Assembly (NCBI GenBank): GCA_025667525.1
Contig: CM046878.1
Coordinates: 401,629,275-401,693,274, forward strand
Length of the DNA stretch: 64,000 bases
Direction: 5' to 3'
Source of the DNA: Glebionis coronaria
Lineage: Eukaryota > Streptophyta > Magnoliopsida > Asterales > Asteraceae
Part shown: piece by piece, positions 1 through 11,705 of the stretch
Layout: the number at the start of each line of letters is the position of its first letter
How positions within the stretch are numbered: position 1 is the stretch's first letter
Notes under the pieces: generated by a model
The model's database searches: none
The model's input: only the letters and a program-made list of their open reading frames with translations
What the model was told of the DNA's origin: nothing
Made by a program: the position numbers and the translations under genes

Positions 1-3000
1 CTTCTGTTGAGGAAGTAGATACTATTGTTTGTTTCTTACATTGCCATGAGATAAGTCTTCGTCCCAAAAATTGACAACCATCAGTAGTTGACTTCCTATA
101 ATTATTAGCACCTGCATAATCACTATCACTATAGGCTTCAAGAACAAAAGGTGATTCACTTGGATACCACAAGCCTAGCTTGGGTTGTGCCTTGATATAC
201 TTGAAGATTTTCTTGACAGCATTCAAATTAGACACGGTGGGTGCCACCTAATGTCTAGAACAAGAACTAACAGCAAACCTAATGGTTGGGCGTGAAGCAG
301 TCAAATACATGAGTGAGCCAATCATGGACCTGTACATATGAACATTTACCAGAGGATCTGGCTCATTCTTGAGTTTGACTTTAGTTACCTCATAAGGTGT
401 TGTTGCTGGTCTAAGAGGTTCCACATCAAACTTCTGAATTATTTCATGAACATATTTATCTTGACTAATGAAGATACCATCCGACTGCTGCTTGACTTGG
501 AGACCAAGGAAAAATGTTAGTTCTCCCATGGCACTCATCTGAAATTCTCCTTTCATTAGTTGTTCAAACTCATCACACCATTCCTTCTTAGTAGAACCGA
601 AGATAATATCATCCACATATACCTGAACCAGGATGATGTCTTTGGCATTCCTCTTAAGGAACAATGTTTTGTCAATAGTGCTTCTCCTGTAACCATGTTG
701 CAACAAGAAAGTATATAGACGCTCATACCAAGCTCTAGGAGCTTAATGAAGTCCATAAAGAGCTTTGACCACCTTGTAGACTTTCTTAGGATGAACGGGG
801 TCCACAAAGCCCTTAGGTTGAGTGACATATACTTCCTCGTCAATCTTACCATATAGAAATGCACTCTTTACATCCATCTAAAATACCGTAAAGCCAATAT
901 AAGAAGCAAAAGCCAAAAACAGACGAATGGCCTCAATTCGTGCACCGGGAGCAAAAATTTCAGTATAGTCAATGCCTTCAAGTTGAGTGTGACCTTGTGA
1001 AACTAATCTAGCGTTATTCCTCACCACAATACCCCTTGCATCTTTCTTGTTTTTGAGAATCCATTTGGTACTAATTGTTGTCTTTCCATCAGGTAAATCA
1101 ACTAGGATCCAAACATTCTGAAACAAGAATTGCTGCATCTCCTCCTGCATAGCCTCCACCCAACTTTGATCCTCAAGAGCATGTGAGATAGACCTAGGTT
1201 CCACCTGTGACAGAAAACAAGCAAACAAACAGTGAAGAAAATCTGTATGATTATTTCGCTTTTGGTCTTCAATGTAGCTCACAAGAGCATTATGACCAGA
1301 AGTTGCTTTCTTATGCATGCCGCGAGTCTTGACAGTAGAACCAGGATCTCCTATGATTTGAGTAGTAGGATTCACTTTATGGATCTGCTGAATGGGAGTA
1401 GGAGCTACTTCTACTTCTGGTGTCAAGTTATTAAGATCCCCGACTATGCCATCATCATATGAAGCATAGTCGAAAATGCCATCTATTGGTTGCTTATGAA
1501 TATCATCCAGATTAGTTGAAGACTTCTTTTGATAGTTTCCTAGGTCAGAAGGACCATAGAACCTAGTTATGGAAGTTGGATCACTAATAGGGCTTCGAAT
1601 AGGTATTGAACTTGCACTAGGAGTAACAATAGGATCACTAGGAGTAACAGGTACAACAGGAGTATCTAAAGGAAATCAAAGCCTCCTCGGGTAGCTGTAG
1701 TAGTAGCATCTTGTTGTTGCTTAAGCAGTGTATCAAGAGATCATTGTGAGTCCACAATCTCTGATGAAGTAGAACCAACAGGAGTAGCAGTGTTGTCGGG
1801 AGCGACTGTGGTGGAATAGGATGGTATGACAAAAATGTCATCATCCTCATCTGAGTCCGAAAAGCTAGAAGTAGCACCTGCACTAGAAGACGCAAATACC
1901 TGTGGACCTGCATTTTGGTTAGTTTTGAAACGAAAATATCCTAGTGAGTCACTGAGATAGTCAAGATCAAAATACCATTCAGGACCTTTGCCTTGGATGT
2001 TTGTCTTCTCCTCAAAGTACCTGAGATTGATAGTTTCAATGACACGCTTGGCAGTGAGATTGTAGACCCTATAGGCTCTTGAGTGAGCTGAATATCCTAC
2101 AATGTAGCCTTCATCCGCCTTGCCATCAAATTTCCCCAAATAGTCACTAGTATTTAGAATGGTGACAAGACAGCCAAATGGCTTCAAATGAGTAATGCTT
2201 GATACTTTGGCTGTGAGTAGCTCATAGGGAGTCTTCTTATGTGGATTGGTAATTGAAACCCTATTCAACACATAACACGTAGTGTTGACTACTTCTGTCC
2301 AAAACATAGTCGGAAGCTTGGAATCAGCAAGCATGGTTCTTGCAGCTTCTATAAGGGTCCTGTTCTTCCTTTCTACATCACCATTCTGTTGAGGAGTCCT
2401 GGCAGCACTATAATCTCTTTTGATACCTTTGGAATTGCAAAGTGCTATGAGGTCTGCATTCTTGAACTCAGTTCCATTGTCACAACGAATACCTTTTACC
2501 TTTTTAGACACCTGATTTTCAGTGAGTGCAATGAAGTCATTGAGAATGAGGTAGGTCTCACTTTTAGCAGCCATAAAGAAAACCCATGAAAACCTGCTAT
2601 AACCATCAGTTACCACAAGATAATAGTGTTTATGGTCAATGCTCCTAATAGAGGTAGGACCAAACAAATCCATATGTAGTAGCTGCAATGGTTCAGTTAT
2701 TAAGCTGAGAGCAGTCATGGCTTTGAAGGATGCTTTGTGCTGTTTGCCTTTGTTGCAAGCAAGGCAATTGATGTCATTCCTTAAAGTTTTGGGAGGTAAA
2801 CCAGAGACCAAGTTCATATTAGCCAGCTTGTGAATGGTCTTGAAGTTTACATGCCCCATCTTTATATGCCATTTGGTGGCTTCATCCTCTGATGCTTTGG
2901 CAACCAAACAGGCTAGTTGACCAGTAGGATTAACTTCATTCAACTTGATATTGTAGAGATTATGTCTTCTTGGGATTTTGAGTAGAACATAGGAGTCATC

Positions 3001-3330
3001 CGGTAACTTAAAGTCTTTGGACAGCACCAGTACTTCAGTATCCGTAAAGAGGACAAACTACTTCTTGTCACAAATTTGAGAGACAGAAATCAAGTTGAAG
3101 TCTTGAAGTGCTTCCACATAGTAAATCTGCTCAAAATTAAGGTTAGGGGTCTGAATGGTTCCTTTGCCAGAGATCCTTCCTTCACCACCTCTAAAGTACA
3201 CCTTCCCGCCTTGAAATTGTACAAAGTTAGTCAAAAGTCCTTTATTCCCTGCCATACTCCTAGAGCATCCACTAGCTACAATTCCAAGAGATGGATCTTG
3301 GTATGGAGTAATCTACAACAACACAAAAGA
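1..3330 (-). pseudogene. Copia pol relic (protease, integrase, RT, part of RNase H)
   Basis: The frame is read right to left. The protease region near 3245-3290 has ASGCSRS where the family has a DSG catalytic triplet, so the active aspartate is lost. The pre-integrase zinc region and integrase lie in the open stretch 3027-1741. DLFGP, RCDNGTEF and VERKNRT supply the D, D and E positions, but the last box reads NGDVERKN rather than the usual [10 protein letters not shown] runs from 1426 to 248 with YVDDI near 615-630. In-frame stops replace glutamine codons before [11 protein letters not shown] sequence (about 880) and inside the GLHxAPRAW motif (about 748). RNase H sequence (KSTTDG, then CKKQT) continues to base 1. 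Integration and RT are not expected to work from this copy. Confidence 0.9.
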
Positions 3331-3342
3331 CATATGTAACAG

Positions 3343-6057
3343 TTAGTGTCTTAAGGAGACCCAAACCATTTCTGGCCTGAGTCTGCCTTGTGGATCATTA
3401 GTAGATAGCCATGGAGATTGATGAGATCCACTGTTGTTCTTGCGTTTTCTGTGCATCATATGGGTGTTATTTTGTGACCAAGAATAACCTGCTGAGGGCT
3501 TAACAACAGAACCCAAATATCCTAATCCAAAGTTCATTCGGTCTGAAGTAGCAGCATAATTCCGATTAAAATTTTGAAAATAATTTTTGGTTGGTCTATT
3601 AGGGGTACATGGATTGCTTCTCCAAGTAGTAGAAGCTGAAGGAGAGGTCCTTCTAGTAGAAGGAAAAGATTGGGCACATGGATTTAAACTTCTAGAAGCA
3701 AACCCCACACCAATAGGAGCAGCTCCTGGTGGACCAGGAGTAGCAAAAGATTGATAACCAGGAGGCTTTTGATCATAAAAATCACAATCTTTAATCAGAT
3801 GAAATTTACTACCACAAATAAAGCATGTTTTAAAAGACCTTTTATTCAAATGACATTGTTTTAAACTGCTATTCTTATTACTAACCACTCTAGGAGAAGC
3901 AACATTCCTAGATTTCAACAAACTAGAATTAAAAACAACGGAAGTAGAAACAGTAGCAACTCTCTCATCACTCATCCTAGCACTCGTAGCAGTGTCATTT
4001 GTCTTAGGACTCGAAGGTCTTGACTCTTCACTTGAACCACATATTGCATAGTTACTTGCCTTGTCACTGAAAGTACAAGAGACAAAGTCATTAGTATTAG
4101 TAGAGCTTTTGGGAGACTCATGCATCTGTGATCCATCCAAGTCTTTATGCATGGATGTGAGCATAAATGTTCCTATAAGAGGTGGAGGAACAGCATGCAT
4201 TGCTGTAGCTGGATTAAACCTATTGTAACTAGGTTTTCCATCCTCCTCTTTGTCAGGATCAAAGACAATTGAAAAGGATCAATCAAAAACATCATCTGGA
4301 CCAATATATTTGTCAAAGCCCAACCCTCTCTTAGTTCTACCAGACATGCTGCTATCTATTAGCTTGGAAAGATTTTTGGGTGCTTTTTGCCATTTATCAA
4401 ATCTTAATAGTGTAGCCTCCAATTTTTCTTGCATTTCTTGGTTTGCCTGAATACTCTCAGTGTTAAGTTTTTTAGTATACTTAAGCATGTTAGTGGTATT
4501 CTTTAAATCAATACTTAACACTCTAATCTTATCCTCATATTCAAGTTGAGTATTTTGAAGCCACTTCTTTTGTTGTTCTAAAGTTTTGAGAGAACTCTTA
4601 TAAGCTTGAACTTTTAAAAAATATTTGTTATTTTGAGCATTTAGTTCATTGCATTGAGTTAAGAGGTCTGAGTATTTATCATCACAACCAAGAGGGAAAT
4701 TTCGTACCTGAGGAGAGATTCCCATGAGAGCAAACTCCTCTGCTTCCTCTGCATCAGATATGTGACCAACAATCATAGCAAACACATCAGTGGAGGACTC
4801 AACTGATTCTAATGTTGGAGTCTCATGCTCATTCCAGTTGACTATGGTATCAACCGACACCGAAGCTTTTTTTTTCATCCTTGAGCTCTTAAACCTTGAA
4901 AGTTGAATAACTGTTCTTCTCCTGGTCATTTTTGTTAGGGCATTCCCTAGAAAAATGTCCTTGCTGCTGACAACTATAGCATTTAACTTTGCTCCTATCA
5001 AACCTGGCTAGCTATCTTGGGTTGTAACTGAATTTTCTACCAGTCTTCTTTTCAAACTTATGAACTCGGAGAGTAAGCATATCCATCTGCCACTTAAGGT
5101 CCATTTCATCCAAGTAAAGTTTATCAACCTGTTTGAGATCATCAAAAGCTAGCTACTGTTGTGGATCAACATCAACAACAAAGGAGTGAAGAACAGTTTC
5201 TACCATGCTACTAGTCTTGACTTTTGATTCAAGAGTAGAAGTATGTTGAGATGACAAAGTATAGCTTGGGCTACTGGTATAAGACATCGGACTAGAGCTC
5301 ATGGAACTCACAAAAGCAGAGTTAGCAAGAGTGGAGTAGGAATCACTTGAGTACCCTCTCACATGAGACTCAAAAGTTTTGAGTTGTTAAAATAAGTCAT
5401 CAAAAGAAAGATATTCAAGTCCACCTTTAGCCTTTATAGAAATGACTACCTGCTCCATGAATGAGGCATGGCTCTAAGAAACCTGGCATTAATGTCTTCA
5501 TTTTCAGGTTTGGAACGGAGTTGATTCAATTGGCTGAGAATCTTTTGAAACCTGTCATAGCCTTGATGAAGACCTTCTGTCTCATAAATCTTGAATTCTG
5601 TAAATTCATCTCTCAGCATTGATCTGCGCATCTTCTTGGATTCCTTATTCCCTCCAAATCTTGCCTTGATCCCATTCCAAATTTCCCTAGCATCATCCAA
5701 GTGATAGAAGTCACCCATATGATCATCAGGAAGAGACTGAAGCAAAATATTTTTTGCTTTGATTTCCTTCTGAACTACAGTGATTTCTTCATGAGTTTTA
5801 GGATCTAGAATGGTGATATTACCATTCTTGTCTCTACCAGTAGTCTTCTTGTCGTTTCCATTCTGAACAATTTTCCACAAGTCTAGATCAGTGTTGGTGA
5901 TCCAGCACTCCATCTTCATGGCCCAGCTATCATACTCTTCCTTCTTCAGGAGTGGGAATTTTCCATTTGTATTGGAAACAGTAGCAACGATTTGTTGTGT
6001 TTGCTGTATTGTGGTGGTGCTTAGTTGTCCTGTTTCAGTTGAACTAGAAGCAGACAT
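3343..6057 (-). pseudogene. Copia gag relic
   Basis: The ATG at 6055-6057 opens a gag N-terminus (UBN2-type, with the WAMKMECWI region) for about 200 codons. It then breaks at about 5447, where one base appears deleted after SWS. Gag-like sequence continues in other frames through 5362-5153 and 5001-4279 to 4200-3343. A first CCHC knuckle, C-YS-C-QQQG-H-FSRE-C, is readable at about 4935-4975 on the minus strand, out of frame with the ORF covering that stretch. A second knuckle, C-FI-C-GSKF-H-LIKD-C, lies at about 3785-3825. A run of eight T at 4867-4874 is a likely site of one frameshift. Two knuckles, rather than one, is the arrangement also seen in the intact Copia copy at 30-33 kb. Confidence 0.88.
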
Positions 6058-6114
6058 GATTAGACAAAATACTTATTAAAAAAAATGGTTCTTCTTGTGC
6101 AGAGACTCTCCCAG

Positions 6115-6126
6115 GCTCTGATACCA
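6115..6126 (-). other. Primer binding site, initiator methionine tRNA
   Basis: On the minus strand this reads TGGTATCAGAGC, two bases downstream of the 5' LTR end. It is the standard plant Copia primer site complementary to the 3' end of initiator tRNA-Met. It fixes the LTR/internal boundary at 6128/6129. Confidence 0.92.
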
Positions 6127-6128
6127 CT

Positions 6129-6601
6129 TGTTGGGTCCACTAGTTGTAGATCTTGCATCCTGTTAAGGATGGTGAACGACTTTTGTAATCACAAGTCTAT
6201 TAAAAGAGAGACTCTTAATGAAATACAAAGTATAAGTGCGGAATACAAATACTAAGATAAAAAAGAAACAGAATAACTAAATAACTTGATCCTTACTAAG
6301 GATTTATACTATTGATATGAAATGAAAATCGGTGAAAGGTGTGTCTAACCCTTCTGCGAATGGGTTCCTTTTATACTACAAGGAAACCATAAACTACATT
6401 AAACTTAAAACGTGTAGCTCCTGATATGTATATCCTTTCCTAAGATATCTCATGCAAATACTAACAAACTACTAAGAATAATATTGTTTGACTTTCTACT
6501 AGACCAAGAGCACGTATTGCTCCTACTACTACTAGGACCAGGAGGAACTACATACCTCCTAGTTCATCTATTACAAATATCCTATTACATAGGTCCTAAC
6601 A
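6129..6601 (-). repeat. 5' LTR of the left Copia element (473 bp)
   Basis: Bounded by TGTTAGGACC at 6601 (minus-strand start) and GGACCCAACA at 6129 (minus-strand end), so it has the TG...CA ends of an LTR and lies directly against the primer site. The partner LTR is outside the window, so identity cannot be measured. Confidence 0.85.
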
Positions 6602-6825
6602 ACACCCCATTATCATTCAACCACTTTGTTATTCCGCAAACAAAGTGGGTTATAGATTCTTTATTTGATTCTAATAAAAGTATATATGTTGAAAAGTTAT
6701 TGGTATTGTTGTTTTAGTTGTTCATAGTTCTTATCTATTGTTAAAACAACACACTTGAGTCTTGGTAAAGAGTTATTACTTAAGGTTGATAAGTAATAAC
6801 GATTTACAAGGGACCAACACAACCC

Positions 6826-7739
6826 ACTAACGACAAGAAGGCACCTCGAAAGCCTTTTGACATCAAGAAAGACAAGAGGAAAGAAAAATGCTTCCAATGT
6901 GGCGATCTGAATCACTTCATAAGTAATTATCCAAAGTCTAAGCCAAAGACACAACGAGTATTCATAAGAGGAGCTTGGAGTGTGAGTGATAACGAAAGAG
7001 ATGACTCCAAAAAGGAAGAGCCAACACTCACGGTGCATGAAACCAATGAGTTACATTCCGACTTATCTTATTACTCCTCCTTATTAGATAATGATACTTT
7101 AGAAATTGAATATAACAAACTTTGTGAATTAAGCCTTAAAATCATAAACAAAAACAAGCTTTTGAAAACTAAAAACGAAAGTTTAGAAAATGAAGTCTAT
7201 GAACTAAAAGCAAAGCTACACAGAGTAGAACGAGGTAATCTAATGCTAAATGTGAGACATGTCAAGAACTTGCTCTCGAAGTTGAAAAACTTAAAACCAA
7301 TCAAGAGGCATTAATTAAACAAAACTCAAAGTTTGTAAAGTTTAATAAAAATGCACATTGCATTGATGAGATGCTAAGTTTTCAAAGAGATAGTAAAGAT
7401 AAAACAGGACTGGGGTTTGGGAAACAACATATGCCTTCTAGCTCGGAAATAACACCACAAAACGACAAGATAAACGTCCCAGCCAAAACTGTCACAGACA
7501 GTCACGAACCCGCGGACCCTTTCCGCCAAAGGACGCCACCTTCAAAAGGGTCTATGGGTTTGACAGAACAACAAATACTAAATTGTGCCGAATTTGTGGT
7601 TGTGTCTCGTAAACCAAAACAAATAAATCCAGAAAGATATAATATAAATATTAGAAACCTGGAAAGGAACATTAGAGCTAGAAATGTAAAAAACTCAACC
7701 AAGCCCATCTTATCCCAAATGCTCATTTCCAAGAAGTGA
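6826..7739 (+). pseudogene. Copia gag C-terminus relic
   Basis: Near 6885-6930 a zinc knuckle reads C-FQ-C-GDLN-H-FISN-Y, so the fourth metal ligand (Cys) is lost. An acidic stretch (SDNERDDSKKEE) and a long charged coiled-coil stretch (6982-7314, with repeated ELxxK/ENEVYELKAKL patterns) follow. A tail after a stop at 7312-7314 includes the GLGF block near 7405 that is typical of this gag type. At least one stop and one frame change separate the pieces. Confidence 0.78.
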
Positions 7740-7918
7740 CCAAGGAGTACTAGGAAGGTATAGTCGAGTACCATTTAACTATGACTATCAAAATCAATTC
7801 TCAAAGGAAAATTTGGTACCATGGGACGTATTTGGCAATACTTCAATTGGAATTGCCATGAGAAGCATGTTTTACCCAAACGGACCCATGAGACAATGAG
7901 GACCAAACGCTTGAGTTC

Positions 7919-9294
7919 TAAAATGTGTAGGTATGCTTGAAAGCCGGACTTGAACCAGATGAATGGATCAATGAAAACGGTTTTTCAAGACACATGATGG
8001 GTAATAGGAATCTTTTTAGTACATACAAACCTATGGACGGAGGTAATGTTATTTTTGGTGGAAATGTCAAAAGCAAAATCATTGGCAAATGTATGATTTC
8101 TAATAACCACATCACCATATATAATGTTGCTCATATCGAAAACTTAGGATATAATCTACTTAGCATAAGTCATCTTTGTAGTAACAAATTCAAAGTTCTC
8201 TTCAAAGAAAATGAAAGTAAAATATTAAAAGATGGCATAACCATAGCAAAAGGAATTAGGAAAAATAACATATATGTGATAAAGTTTGACTCATCAAAAA
8301 ATGTCATTTATTTGACCACAATAGATGACACCTCTACCCTATGGAATACGCGTCTTGGTCATATCAACATGTATCTTTTATAATCTTTAGCTAGCAAGGA
8401 TCTTGTTAGAAACCTACCAAAACTAAAATATGAACAACACTTTTGTGATGCGTGTAAAATGAGAAAACAATCACACTCATGCCATAAGGCTAAAAATTTT
8501 GTGTCTACATCTAAGTGTCCATAACTCTTGCATATGGACTTGTTTTGTCCATCCGTGATGCAAAGCTATGGAGGTAATCTCTGTACTTGGGTCATCGTGG
8601 ATGATTACTCAAGATATACATGGACAAAAAATTTCAAAACCAAAAATAAGGTTTTTGGACATTTTGAGATTTTAAGCAAGAAAATTAAAACCAACTAGAT
8701 TGTCGTATTGTGTCAATTCGTACGGATCACAGTAGGATTTTGATAATGCGGCACAATTTGAAGCATTTTGTGACACCAAAGGTATCACACATAATTTTTC
8801 GGCTCCTAGAACGCTTCAATCAAACAGGGTAGTAGAACATAAAAACCGAACACTTCACGAAATGAGTAGAACAATACTAAATGAGTCGGGCATGCCACAA
8901 AAATTTTGGTTTCATGCGGTAGATACTTATACATATATTCTTAATGGTGTTTTATTTCTTGATAACCCCTTATGAACTATTAAAATGAAGAAAACTGACT
9001 ATTGGATATTTTAGAGTGTTTGGAAGTAAATGTTGTATTCTTAACACTAAGGATCATCTCACCAAGTTCGACCTAAATTCGTACGGAGGAGTATTTCTTA
9101 GATATTCTCAAAATAGTAAAGCCTACATAGTTCTAACTAGACAAACCATGCGTGTCGAGGAATTGTTGAACATAGCCTTCGACGAAAGTCAACCTCCCTC
9201 TAGAACATCACCTTTGGTAGATTATGATCTAGATGAAAAGAAGCACATAAAAAACAAGTTAATCTTGAAGAAGACAAAGGAAACGAACAATTAA
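7919..9294 (+). pseudogene. Copia protease-integrase relic
   Basis: The protease block WINENGFSRHMMG (about 7960-8000) has ENG where DSG is expected. The pre-integrase region TRLGHIN (about 8350) leads to a C..C pair near 8448-8460. Integrase remnants include MDLF (8530), a VDDYSRYTW block (8600) and the distal VEHKNRTLHE block (8830), where the usual ERKN has become EHKN. Frameshifts and stops are frequent. The last recognisable piece is the integrase C-terminal region (FGSKCCILNTKDHLTKFD, 9016-9294). RT and RNase H are missing. Confidence 0.82.
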
Positions 9295-9300
9295 ACCTTG

Positions 9301-10990
9301 AACCTTTAAACATTAAAGAATCAAAAGGTCATCCCCAATGTCATTGACAAACTAGTACTATTTAATCACTAAATAATCACATAAGCATATAAGGGCACAT
9401 AATTCCACAAAATACACTCATAAAAAAAACTAAGTGACGAACCTCAAAACCGTGGTTGTCACAATAGGTCATTCAATATCATTGAAGTATATTGTGATTT
9501 AAACATTGGATCGCTCTATGGTCTCTAGTTTTTAAAACAAATGGTTCTTAAAATAAAGTACGGTCCATGTATCAAATTTCTCATGGAGGGAGATTAAATA
9601 TGAAATGTGTTTGTTATTTCATTCGTACAAGTTTTGGTGTTAAATAAACTATGTATAATAACTTGATGATAAATATCTTCAAAACATGTTTGGAAGTATA
9701 AAAATCGTTTGTGTCCTAATTAACTCTAAAACACGTGTTCTACATGTGAAAAATGATTTGTTAAAGTCCTACGGCCCCCGCCTAGTCATCAAATATTTTT
9801 TTATAAAAATTCATTTTTTTTCATTGTCGGAGGTTCTTTAATTGTTGCCCGAGGTTCCTTATATGCAAGGAACCGCGGTCTATCCGACACTGATTTTTGT
9901 AATCTTTGAAAAGTCATATAAAATCTACCGTAAGTTCATAGAATTCATGCCACCCATCATTTCAAACGTAATTGAGTCTTATTTTGTTTAAAAATACTTC
10001 TAAACCTTTATTCTGACTTTAAAATTTGTATGTTTCCTAAGTTCTATTCTTTGTCCAAACAAGTGAGTCTCGGTTTGTCATAAAACTTGTGTTTTACTCT
10101 TTTCTATTAAGTTAGACATCTTTTATTGGTATATCTTTGAAATTTGATATATTTACAAAGGGTTGAACTTAATCATATTTTAAAATAGGTCAAAAACTAT
10201 TTTTAAATAAAATCAAGCTATGTATACTTTGTTGCATCTAACACTCAAAACAAAGAAAAATGCTTATGTATGTTTTCTTATGTGTTTTGGACATCTTTAA
10301 GTAATCATTAATATTGGTAGTAGTGTTACTAATTTGTCTCATCTTTTGTGCATTGCATATAGGATCAACATCTCTAGGTTTACAAATGTTACATAAACAT
10401 CTTGTATACCTCGTCATGTTTATCAACACTCTTACGTTCGAAGCTATGTAAGCTTCTCAAATCTATGATAAGGGTCGTCTTACTCGATCATTGTGTTATT
10501 AGTTCAAGTAGATAAATGTCTCACCATAAAACATGAAACACTCTTAGAAAATCTTAGTTATTTTCTCTTAAAGGAGTGTTCGTGGGAATGAAGAAAGATT
10601 TCGAATATATATCAGTTTATTATTCAAATTATGATTGATATTATTATCGAATCTAATTAACATGTTTTTTAGTGTAGACATGAATTTGGATTCATAAGTA
10701 TATACATCGGATCATAACTCACACTTGTGTTGATGATATTATATTGAATCTAGTTGTTCAAATTGTTAGACAAATTTATTTAATAATTACTTATAATGCA
10801 TAATGAAGTCGGCTTGACAACTTGGATGTTTCAGCTGAAACGCTTAAGCAATTTACATTGAAATGCAATTGGTAAATGTGTCAATTCCGAAAGACCGATC
10901 AAGAGTGTTCTAAAAAATTATGCAAACTTTGTATATACAATTCAATGTTAATGGCCTCAAGATCTATTAAGGTAAATAACCTTAAGTATA
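9301..10990. other. AT-rich intergenic sequence without recognised genes
   Basis: No convincing coding sequence is seen. Near 9830-9890 there is a GAGGTTCC...GGAACCGCGG block. It resembles blocks at about 51,980-52,050 and 56,745-56,815 that lie in or near an LTR, so part of this stretch may be the eroded 3' end of the Copia element to its left. Confidence 0.5.
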
Positions 10991-11004
10991 CTCTTTTTAC
11001 AAGA

Positions 11005-11260
11005 TAAACGAGTTTAAGAAAGTGCTATTAAAGAAATTAAAAGCATTTTCGGAGTCTTACAAGGTCGTTGGGCAATTATACGACAACTCGCACGTGCTTA
11101 TGAAATAAACGCCTTAAAAAGAATCATTTATTGTTGTATGATTTTACGTAACATGATATTGAAAGATGAAAAATTCACAATTAATATGAGATATGTTTAC
11201 GTTAATCCATAACCAAATATGTTCGAACTAGGATCAAACGTTGTGAAATGCATGAGAGAA
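11005..11260 (+). pseudogene. PIF/Harbinger transposase C-terminal relic
   Basis: One frame reads FGVLQGRWAIIRQ, then ARAYEINALKRIIYCCMIL and RNMILKDE. This is the conserved C-terminal block of plant PIF/Harbinger (DDE_4, ALP1/HARBI1-like) transposases, which usually reads as FGVLQ.R....P.R....+.....C.ILHNMI+ED. A TAA stop at about 11,021 lies just upstream, and no N-terminal DDE residues were found. It is a short fossil, 0.4 kb from the edge of the large Gypsy nest. Confidence 0.7.
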
Positions 11261-11700
11261 AATATAAAGTATTTCGCGACAGAAGAGTACACAACGAGTT
11301 TCGAGCGGACCTTGTGTAGTATTTAGCGAACCCTTATAAATTAATTATAATCGTTAATTTTATTTGTAATTTTTTTAATTAATGAAGTTTATTTAGGGTA
11401 TATTATATATTTAAATAAATTTAAAAAACTTTTTGACATCACATTTTTTGATGCCAACCAACCGCCTTAAAAATATAATACCAAAATTTTATAATGCCAA
11501 ACTTAATTTATCCTACATAACACTTATTTTTTTCAAGTCGTATAACTTTTATATAGATGAGACAAAAACATTGTGATAAAGAATTGAAAGCTTAAAATCT
11601 CAAGTTTATATTTATTTAAGAAAAATACCGTTTATATTTCAGATACACTTACATAAAAAATCGAATCAAAGTCACGATTACGCAAATGTAATATATTAGC
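11261..11700. other. AT-rich flank left of the nested retrotransposons
   Basis: No gene or repeat was recognised. It ends with GCAAT, the target duplication of the outer Gypsy element. Confidence 0.5.
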
Positions 11701-11705
11701 GCAAT
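11701..11705. other. Target-site duplication GCAAT, left copy
   Basis: GCAAT lies directly before the LTR start TGTAACACCCC. The same five bases follow the other end of the element at 51,095-51,099. Confidence 0.93.

Larger units (their letters stand above)
1..6601 (-). mobile_element. Decayed Ty1/Copia LTR retrotransposon, truncated by the window edge
   Basis: Minus-strand order is LTR, methionine-tRNA primer site, gag, protease, integrase, reverse transcriptase and the start of RNase H, which is the Copia order (integrase before RT). The 5' LTR is at 6129-6601. RNase H runs off the left edge, so the 3' LTR and left target duplication cannot be seen. Several frameshifts and stop codons break the frame, and two catalytic or structural positions are changed (see the parts). 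I consider it a dead copy. The right flank begins ACACC at 6602, which would be the target duplication if the same five bases lie beyond the left end. Confidence 0.93.
6602..9300 (+). mobile_element. Decayed plus-strand Ty1/Copia element
   Basis: Gag, protease and integrase relics occur in Copia order on the plus strand. No LTR, primer site or RT is recognisable. The 5' part would lie to the left of the Copia element that ends at 6601, so that element probably inserted into this one. The first 230 bases (6602-6830) are AT-rich and not recognisably coding. The order and wording of the gag C-terminus (charged coiled-coil repeats after the zinc knuckle) are like SIRE-type Copia gag proteins, from memory. 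Confidence 0.8.

Noticed and set aside
6602..6830. A separate small gene just right of the left Copia element
   Set aside because: The 77-codon frame crossing the LTR edge (6,484-6,717) is a junction artefact; the AT-rich stretch shows no coding signal.
10238..10429. Small antisense frame with several cysteines in the left intergenic region
   Set aside because: Sixty-three codons with no recognisable domain; expected by chance in AT-rich DNA.
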